NCBI GenBank assembly: GCA_015183035.1
Contig: JACZZP010000019.1
Location: forward strand, 124,001 to 188,000
Length of the DNA: 64,000 nt
Origin: Meloidogyne chitwoodi
Lineage: Eukaryota; Nematoda; Chromadorea; Rhabditida; Meloidogynidae
Direction: 5' to 3'
Shown here: positions 57,501-64,000 of the stretch, one piece after another
Position numbering within the stretch: the first letter of the stretch is position 1
Layout: every line of letters begins with the position of its first letter
Notes under the pieces: generated by a model
Told to the model about the DNA's origin: nothing
The model's input: only the letters and a program-made list of their open reading frames with translations
The model's database searches: none
Program-made: the position numbers and the translations under genes

Positions 57501-60500
57501 TTGATCAAATCGACTATTTTGGTCTTCCACAATATAAAGGACAATCATTCAAAACAAACCAAATTTTTGAGAATCTGTACAATTGGATAGATGATTTGTG
57601 TCCTATAAATTCACCATGGATTGGAAAAAATGAGTAATATTTTTTAATTTATTTTGAACTTTAGATCAATTGGTTCATTTTTTAGTTGATTAAAAATAAA
57701 AGTAATAGTTAAGGGAATGGAAATTCATTTTGGACGTAGTGACACACACACGGACATGGTGTTCTAAGATCTTATCTTTTGGGTCATCTTAACATCCTAT
57801 AAGACTTCGTTCCACACAAATAGTTCTAGTTCCGGAACTGCATTATTACTTTTCATTGTTCCAGTTCCGGAACTATTGTAGTGTGAGGAACTTGTTCCGG
57901 ACCAATTCTAGTTCCGGAACAAGTTCCAGAAATTTGTTAGTTCCGTAGTTTCAGAACTGTAACTTTTGCATCACAGTTACGGGAACGGATCTTGGTCCCA
58001 GTTTCCAAGTCCCTTTTCCTGTTCCCGAAAACTGGACCGTCCCATAACACTTAAATGAGATTTTACTTGCCTAACAAAACTTGCTTGGTCTCATAACCCA
58101 ACTTAACTTGATTGTTTAGACAAAAACAAAAATAGAGCCTAATTTTTATTTTTCACTCTTTAATGTAGGGTTGGGTAGATTTTTATATTTTAAAATAATT
58201 GTCTAATTATTTCAGACTCTGTCTAGCATGGTTGGAAAATAAAGGAGTTTTCAAAACTCTTGTAGATTTAGGTTTGGGTACTAAAAGGACAGAAGATATA
58301 AATAGTATTCTATTATATGCAATAAAACATGTAGCAAAATTTGTCAATTTTTTGTTCTATATTGCTAGATGTTTTGCAACAATATCAAATATATATAACA
58401 TTTATAAAAAGTCTCAAAATGTTCAAGATAACGTTATTGAATTTGCAAATATTGGTTTAGCCCGAAATAAAGTAACTAACTTCGACCCAGAAAAAGATGA
58501 ACTATTTACTGGAAATCTTGCAAATTTTTTAAATGATATCTACCGGGGAATTTCAGAAACATATCATTCTGATAGCAGTATTCAACCTTTTACTTCGAGG
58601 TTTGTAGCTTCGGATGAGCGCCAGCAATCATAACAAAAGAACGATTGGATAATATTAAATGCTTATGGTACCATTTAATAGAGCAGAAAATTTGCTACAA
58701 AATATTAAAAAAACAGAATTTTTGAATAAATAGAAAAAAAGTTATAGCCAAAATACTATTTAGTTTTCAGAAAATTCGATTTTTTGTTTTTTGAATATAA
58801 CAATTTTTCTATTTTTTCAAAAATTCTGAATTTTTGGTATTTGTAGCAAATTTTCAGCTTTATCCATGATACAATAATCACAAAATATTATCTAATCGTC
58901 CTTTTGTTATGATTGCTGGCGCTCAGATGGCCCCGCGCTCGGCTACCCAAACAAAATAACATTTTTACTCATATTGCTCTACCATTTATTAAAATATATT
59001 TTTAGAATTGAATTAGAATACCAAATGAATGCTGAATTGGGAAGAATTGCATTGGAAATTTACACATTAAATGGATTAGCACATTTAGTACATGTTGCAT
59101 GGCCTATTGCTAATTACATAATTAAGGAAAATACTGAATTTACAAAGGATTGGCTTGAAACCAGATTAACGAAATGTAAATACATATTTATGAATCATTA
59201 GTTTTTATTTTTCAAAAGAAAATTTATATTTGAAAAAGAATGTCTATATAATGAAGATGGGAATCATCGATGCAAAAGTTTCAGTGAACTAGTCCAATTC
59301 CGGAACTGCATTTTTAATTTTCGTTATTCCAGTTCCGGAACTATTGTGGTGTGAGGAACTAGTTCCTGACTAATTCCGGAACAAGTTCCAGTTCCAGAAA
59401 TTTGGTATTCCCGTAGTTCTAGTTCAGGAACTGAACTTTTGCAACACTGGTAGAAATGTTTACAGTATTTTATCAGTTACGATACAGTAAACCTAGGAGT
59501 TTATGTAAATAATTATTATATTTAATTGTTTAATCTTTCAAGTTCGAAGAGGAGCTGAAAACAGAAAAAACCAATTTTTTGAACCTAAAATTGATGAGGG
59601 TGGTGCATCTACCTCAACCTCACGGCCTAAACAAAAAGCTCCTTTAAATCAAGAAGAAGAAGAAGAAGAAAAACAAAAGGAGTATAATAACATTTGGTTT
59701 TGGTCTTATTTATCTCTTAAAGAAAACCAATTTGATTTTGGGTCGGCTGAAAAGTTTAAAGCAAAGAGTAAGTTCATTCTGATTTTTACTCAATATAAAT
59801 TCGATTTAATTACCTTAAACTCGTCTTTTACGAACTTGCATATATACTTTAGGTCCCATTTATTCGCAAAATAAAAAGTATAAAATTATTTAAACATTAG
59901 AAGATGGTAAAAAATGGGTTTAATTACAAAAATATTTTTTGCGAATAAATGGGGACATTGTTTAAACACCCCATTTATTCGCAAAATAAAAAGTATAAAA
60001 TGAAAACATTAGAAAATAGTAAAAAATGAATTTAAGTATAAATATTTTTTGCGAATAAATGGGGTACCTAAACTATTGCTCTGCCTTTTTATATTATATT
60101 TTATTGGGTTGCTTTGATACAAATCCATAACCCTAAATTAATTAAATAATTAAACACTCTTTATTCTCTTTCAGAGTCAAGCACTCTAGAAATACAGCAA
60201 TATGGTGCTGGTCCCTCTACGTCGCAACCACCAAGAAGAAGATCAAGTAACGAATTTTATTTTTTATTAATTTAGAGTCGAAAAAAGCGATGATTTTAAT
60301 TTAAATTAATCTAAATTTTTATTCTTAGGTTCAGGATGTGGATTTTTAAATTGTTTTAAAGCTAGTAGTACTCGAGATAAACGTTCTGTTGAGAATGTTT
60401 TCTTAGAAAAGATAATTCGTAATAAACGTATGATACAAAGATCACCACTACGAACACCACCAAGACAACAAAATCAAAGTAAATTAACTTATGCTTCAAT

Positions 60501-60582
60501 ATGGTTTGGATATAAATTATTTATGTTTGGTTTGGGCTGGGTGCTTCAGGCTTTGCAATATGAACCGCTTTGGTTTTCCTAA
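54568..60582 (+). CDS. Gene A: 11-exon secreted protein, unrecognised family
   Basis: Exons 54568-54843, 55150-55294, 55549-55754, 56097-56300, 57032-57270, 57477-57633, 58216-58599, 59006-59175, 59543-59767, 60175-60246 and 60329-60582. All junctions agree in phase except 56300 to 57032. The signal peptide is MRINFSNMFHNIFYILFVAL with IFIVNVSC. Then come EAILHLFNGLSLYNDHFRFG, a conserved LREFMHAFLLTKPVYLAREL, a long helical region, a Ser/Thr/Pro- and Glu-rich region, EYNNIWFWSYLSLKENQFDF, DKRSVENVF (possible dibasic processing site), and a C-terminal hydrophobic WFGYKLFMFGLGWVLQALQY. The last exons match gene C. Its first three exons match gene B. Introns carry at least six small elements. 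No known domain recognised. Confidence 0.72.
54943..55125. mobile_element. Inverted-repeat element in gene A intron 1
   Basis: CCCTGAATATCGAAACCCTG then AATATCT is mirrored by AGATATTCAGGGTTTCGATA then TTCAGGG. Inner words CCAATTGGTCCAATTGCCAA and TTGGCAGTTTGGCAAACTGG also pair. The ORF across it is spurious. Confidence 0.75.
55868..56020. repeat. Fragment of the 60801-61469 repeat family
   Basis: GGAGCAGCCTCGGTAATCAC, GAGCTTACTCCCCCCTATGG and TTTTTCGAGCTCTTTCGAAT match internal parts of 60801-61469 and of the hAT-split copy at 34060-34123. It lies in gene A intron 3. Confidence 0.65.
56712..57000. mobile_element. Inverted-repeat element in gene A intron 4
   Basis: GGGCTTAACAAAACATGCAC to the AAGGTTAACTTAATCTCTCG arm is mirrored at 56905-57000 (CGAGAGATTAAGTTAACCTT to TTAAACCC). 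Arms of about 100 bp. It ends about 30 bp before exon 57032. Confidence 0.75.
57815..57980. repeat. GTTCCGGAAC repeat in gene A intron 6
   Basis: Iterated GTTCCGGAACTG words and an end AACTTTTGCATCAC that matches the 27585-27763 element. Left terminus and duplication are not clear. Confidence 0.6.
58615..58925. mobile_element. Inverted-repeat element in gene A intron 7
   Basis: TGAGCGCCAGCAATCATAAC with AAAAG is mirrored by CTTTTGTTATGATTGCTGGC with GCTCA. It begins 16 bp after the exon 7 donor, so the apparent C-terminal reading into it (DERQQS) is an artefact. Confidence 0.78.
59280..59450. repeat. GTTCCGGAAC repeat in gene A intron 8
   Basis: GATGCAAAAGTTTCAG and AACTTTTGCAACACTG at the ends with iterated GTTCCGGAAC inside. 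Same family as 27585-27763. Confidence 0.65.
59855..60064. mobile_element. Two adjacent copies of a CCCATTTATTCGC element
   Basis: 59855-59954 and 59969-60064 each run from CCCATTTATTCGCAAAATAA to TTTTTTGCGAATAAATGGGG with AAGTATAAAAT between. Two head-to-tail copies of a 100-bp inverted-repeat element in gene A intron 9. A diverged relative is at 21712-21782. Confidence 0.78.
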
Positions 60583-60683
60583 AACACAAACAAACACATT
60601 TTTTATTAGCTTAGAAACCTTTTTTTCGGATTTTTAAATTTTTCCTTTGTTCATTTTTTATTAATCTTTTGATATTATGTAAC

Positions 60684-61690
60684 CGACTCACGGAAATGCA
60701 GTGAAAATATTAAGTGAATAAACAGTACATAAAATCAAAAGAAAAAAATGGTGTAAAACACAAAAAGAAATGTAAAAAACTAAAAATATATAAAAAAATT
60801 GGCTCTATATGAAATGAATGCCGCCATCCAATTTTTTCTATTTCTTAAAAAATTGGTAATTTTTATAAGTCATTCGAAAGAGTTCGTCGAGCTGAGTCGA
60901 ATGACATAAAAACTAGTCCTCGGAAACAACTTTGGGCCGAGTTACAGTCCCCGAAAATTGAAAAACCATAGGGTGGAGTAAGCTCATTTTTGGGCTGAAA
61001 AATTCGAAAATGAGTATGATAGCTCATCCGAAAGAGCTCTTCAAGACCTATCGAATGAAACCAAAATCAGTTTGATTGAACGATTATGAACAAAGTTATG
61101 ACGGATCGAAGTTGCTTGAAGCACGCCAAATTTGGACCTATTGGGAGTGTTTTATGACTTCTTCGTTTGGGCGCTCATCTCTGGTTGGCTTTTTGGTACA
61201 TGCGTTAATCTACAGCTATAATTACAACAAAATAATTAATTTAGTGAAAATAATTTAGGAGCAGCCGCGGTAATCACTTAGAAGAGCTTGGTCCACCCTA
61301 TGGTTTTTCAATTTTCGGGGACCTGTAACTCGGCCCAAAATTGTTTCCGAGGACTAGTTTTTATTTCATTCGACTCAGCTCGACGAACTCTTTCGAATGA
61401 CATATAAAAATTACCCATTTTTCAAGAAATAGAAAAAATTGGATGGCGGCATTCATTTCATATAGTGCCAAAAAATTTAAGTGTTTTTCATGTATTTTTG
61501 ACTAAAAAATACATTTTTGTGTTTTTTCAAAATATATATGAAAAAAACAAAATACGACCAAAAATACAGCAAAAACACAAATACATCACAAACATAAAAA
61601 ATGTTTTTCTTGTGTTTTTCATGTATTCTTGTGATTTTATGTACTATTTCTTCACTTACCTATTTTCCACTGACCAATTTTTCTGGCACT
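60684..61690. mobile_element. GCGTCAGTG-family element split by a later insertion
   Basis: The left part (60684-60792: ATGCAGTGAAAATATTAAGT, AACAGTACATAAAATC) and the right part (61478-61690: TATGTACTATTTCTTCACTT, CCACTGACCAATTTTTC) are halves of one family member. They are separated by the 60801-61469 element. Confidence 0.65.
60801..61469. mobile_element. Inverted-repeat element, 190-bp arms, 8-bp duplication
   Basis: GGCTCTATATGAAATGAATG at the left and CATTCATTTCATATAGTGCC at the right begin arms of about 190 bp, flanked by AAAAAATT on both sides (60793-60800 and 61470-61477). Internal landmarks are GAGCAGCCGCGGTAATCACT and CCTATGGTTTTTCAATTTTC. Partial copies are at 33960-34123/37045-37120 and 55868-56020. 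The 60-codon ORF inside is not conserved in the other copies. Confidence 0.85.
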
Positions 61691-62079
61691 TTGTGTATTA
61701 GAGATCTGCCAAATTCAAATTATTTGAGTTGTTTTTTATTTTAATTTGATTTTACTGTGTGCGGACTGTCTAACAGATTTATTTTTGTCTCATAATTTTA
61801 TTTTTATTAAAAACTGTAAGTTTTGGGTTTTTTGTTCCAATTTTTGCCCTCAGGTGATTCGGCAATTTTGGGACTTTTTTCTCCCTTAAATGTATGTGTC
61901 ACTTACAGTTTTTATAAAGTAATTTAAACACATTTTTTAATTTATTTTACGATATTAATTTATTTTTTTATTTTCTCTAAATGTTTATTATTTTCTCTCA
62001 AGTATTTGATAAATTCTTTTCTTTAAAATTATTTTAAAATTTTAATAATTTTTATAGTTAAGAGTGTTAATGATTTATA

Positions 62080-63026
62080 TAAAAATAGGAGGTGAATGAA
62101 ATTAGACAAATTAATATTTTACTAGAAAAAACTGTTTTGCGGAGAAAGAAGGAGGTGTGTTCCCTTCGCTCTTCTCTATGGTGCGTAGAGAACAAGAGAT
62201 GAGTCGAAAATGGGAAAAGTTCGAAAACGAAAATATTCGAAAAACCTCTAAATTCGAAAGTTCGACTCATCCCTGTTTCAATCTATCCTCAGCTCTCAAA
62301 CATTAACAAAAAAATTTAAAGTTTTCCCGATGTCGTCTTAAACACTGGACAGCTTCCACCGATTTTAATTTTAATAAAAAAATTTATTTTATTGAATTTT
62401 GATAAACTCATCCCTGCCTTCCCCTCAATTGCCAATCAATCATATTCCCTTCTTAATACTAAAATTTCCCTAAGATTTTTTTTTAATGTTCACCTATCGA
62501 CTCTTACCACTCTCTACTGTTGATTGTCATCACCAATTAATTCCTAATACCTCTGTTCCCCCATTCATTTGACTTCTTTGAGTCAAGTGGGGACTCTCAC
62601 ATTGTCAAAGTGTATTTCAAAAAAAATTTTTTTCATTCTTCATTGCTAAAGGCAAATTTTTTAGGCGAAAGTCAGTTCACATTGATAGGGAATTTTTAAT
62701 TGAGAGTCCTCACATTGTTAAAGGACATATCTAATTATGCAAAAAAAATTTCCGTAAGTCATCATGTCATTGACAAACTCCTCCTCCTTTTAGGAGGGCC
62801 ATAAAAGGTAGGGGCATTTATGGGCACATCCATTATTTTCCCTAACAACTATGAAGAGTCAGAGCGAATGTCTATTTCGCGCACGTCTAGTAAATCCACT
62901 CATTTAGATTTATTAATTTTCATAGGCAAATTAAACTAAATTTAATAAAAATATTTATTCGTCTTTTTTTAATTTAAAGGCATAGAGGAGGTACCCAGAG
63001 AATATTCTAAATTTAAATTTTTTAAG
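62080..63026 (+). promoter_or_regulatory. Upstream region of gene B
   Basis: Similar to 53570-54567 along its length. The block at 62640-62850 (TAGGGAATTTTTAATTGAGA, CCTCACATTGTTAAAGGACA, then AAAAGGTAGGGGCATTTATG) matches the D1, D2 and A upstream modules. A TTCGAA-iterating segment at 62197-62275 has no counterpart in the gene A copy and may be a later insertion. Confidence 0.55.
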
Positions 63027-64000
63027 ATGAGAATTAATTTCTCAAATTTGTTTTCCAACATCTTTTACATACTTTTTGTTGCCCTAATATTCATCGTCAA
63101 TGTCTCCTGCGTTGAAAGAACCCATTTCAATAAATCGCTAAGAAGCCAAGTTAAAGATTTTTTAAATGAAAATTTGCAACACTGTAAAATTGATGCAATC
63201 GAAAGAAGTAATGAAGCAATATTACATTTATTTAATGGACTTTCACTGCATAATGACCATTTTCGTTTTGGAGGGATTCTTGACTATTGTCGTGAAAGGG
63301 GAGAGGTGAGAATAGAAATAAGTAAAATTTTAGTCACCGAAAGGGTTCGAACCTCCAACCTCCGCAGCGCTTGCAAGAGCTTTAACTCAAATCTAGTCGG
63401 GCGCTTTACCGACTGAGCTACCGGAGCACCTCTTTGCTTTCTCTTTTAATAGATCTTAAACCCCCGCCTAAGCGTTTTACTGCTAAAAGCGATCTTCTCT
63501 AATTTTCTAAATTTTATTAAATTAACAGATTCAAAAAAGATATGTTCCAAACGAATTTGAATATAATGTAAACAATGAATTATTAAGTACTGTTCACGAG
63601 TATATAAATTGTGTAGACAATTTATACAAAAGTGTTTTGAAGTTAGATGAAGAATTTTTAGCAAAAACTATGAATGGTAAATTTTTAAAAATTGTTTTTG
63701 ACAAAAAATACTTTGACAAAATGTCCAAGTCTAATCCGATGTTAGAATAATACAATGTTTCTAATTTATTTATTTAGCACCGATTCCTCAAGAAATTCAT
63801 CTCTTTCGTGAATTTATGCATGCATTTCTTCTCACAAAACCGGTTTATTTAGCACGTGAATTAGCGAAGCTTTTTAGTGAAGGTTATGAGCATGGAGAGC
63901 CCAGAATTTCCAATGATTACACTCGGTGGCCTTACGATTTAAAATTGCATTTTCTTATGGAAGTTGCGGCAACTCAAACAACTGAGGTATTTAAAATATT
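63027..64000 (+). CDS. Gene B: tandem duplicate of gene A, truncated by window end
   Basis: Exons 63027-63305, 63529-63676 and 63778-63986 are in the window. The remainder lies beyond it. The signal peptide MRINFSNLFSNIFYILFVAL is nearly identical to that of gene A, as are EAILHLFNGLSLHNDHFRFG, ELLSTVHEYINCVDNLY and LFREFMHAFLLTKPVYLARE. Divergence is concentrated in short segments (LFSEGYEHGEPRISNDYTRW against a different stretch in A), so selection or conversion may be uneven. Intron 1 holds a tRNA-like sequence absent from gene A. Function unknown. Confidence 0.75.
63340..63428 (-). pseudogene. tRNA-like sequence, copy 4
   Basis: On the minus strand, GCTCCGGTAGCTCAGTCGGT (acceptor and D-arm) and GGAGGTTCGAACCCTTTC (T-arm) are present, with an anticodon region lengthened by about 20 bases (possibly an intron). 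The 3' acceptor strand pairs poorly. Of the four copies this one is closest to a foldable tRNA, so an intron-containing tRNA cannot be excluded. Confidence 0.45.

Noticed and set aside
60801..61469. 60-codon ORF at 61076 as a gene
   Set aside because: It lies wholly inside an inverted-repeat element and is not kept in the other copies.
1..64000. CRISPR arrays or bacterial operons
   Set aside because: The repeats are not regularly spaced with unique spacers, and genes have spliceosomal introns, so the window is eukaryotic.

Overview
This is a very AT-rich, intron-rich eukaryotic window that reads as a nematode genome, most likely a plant-parasitic tylenchid such as a root-knot nematode (Meloidogyne). 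The clade rests on a complete, alternatively spliced tropomyosin gene ending in DSTFQELSGY, short AT-rich introns, secreted C-type-lectin-like genes and several small secreted effector-like genes. The genus is inference only. All gene models were built by hand from splice signals (GT/AG), exon phase and paralogue comparison, because nearly every gene is split into short exons.

Layout. 0.1-3.3 kb: non-coding, packed with inverted-repeat elements. 3.4-8.3 kb (-): multi-exon secreted gene (gene C) with an Asn/Gly/Tyr-rich repeat N-terminus, a basic cluster and a C-terminal membrane-like end. 8.3-10.6 kb: repeats. 10.7-21.1 kb (-): tropomyosin, with two starts, a tandem pair and a triplet of alternative internal exons, another pair, and three alternative last exons. 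The canonical reading is exactly 284 aa. 21.1-26.3 kb: small inverted-repeat elements. 26.3-33.8 kb (+): two paralogous small secreted genes (D1, D2) separated by a 1.7-kb element filled with a minisatellite. 34.1-37.0 kb: a hAT transposon with perfect 8-bp target duplication. 37.8-38.9 kb: a 1.1-kb palindrome. 39.1-40.6 kb (-): a Lys/Cys-rich secreted gene, head-to-head with a TATDN3-type TatD deoxyribonuclease at 41.0-42.3 kb (+). 42.8-52.4 kb: four C-type-lectin-like genes (two +, two -), one fused to a collagen-like tail. 54.6-60.6 kb (+): an 11-exon secreted gene (gene A). 63.0 kb to the end (+): its tandem duplicate (gene B), cut by the window edge.

Three themes tie the window together. 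First, secreted genes dominate, and D1, D2, A and B, although unrelated in protein sequence, carry a similar upstream block that may be a shared regulatory module. Second, genes C and A, on opposite strands 50 kb apart, share their last exons but not their first ones, which points to module shuffling. Third, about one small transposable element per kilobase, many hAT-like with exact 8-bp duplications, lies in introns and intergenic space, often nested one inside another.
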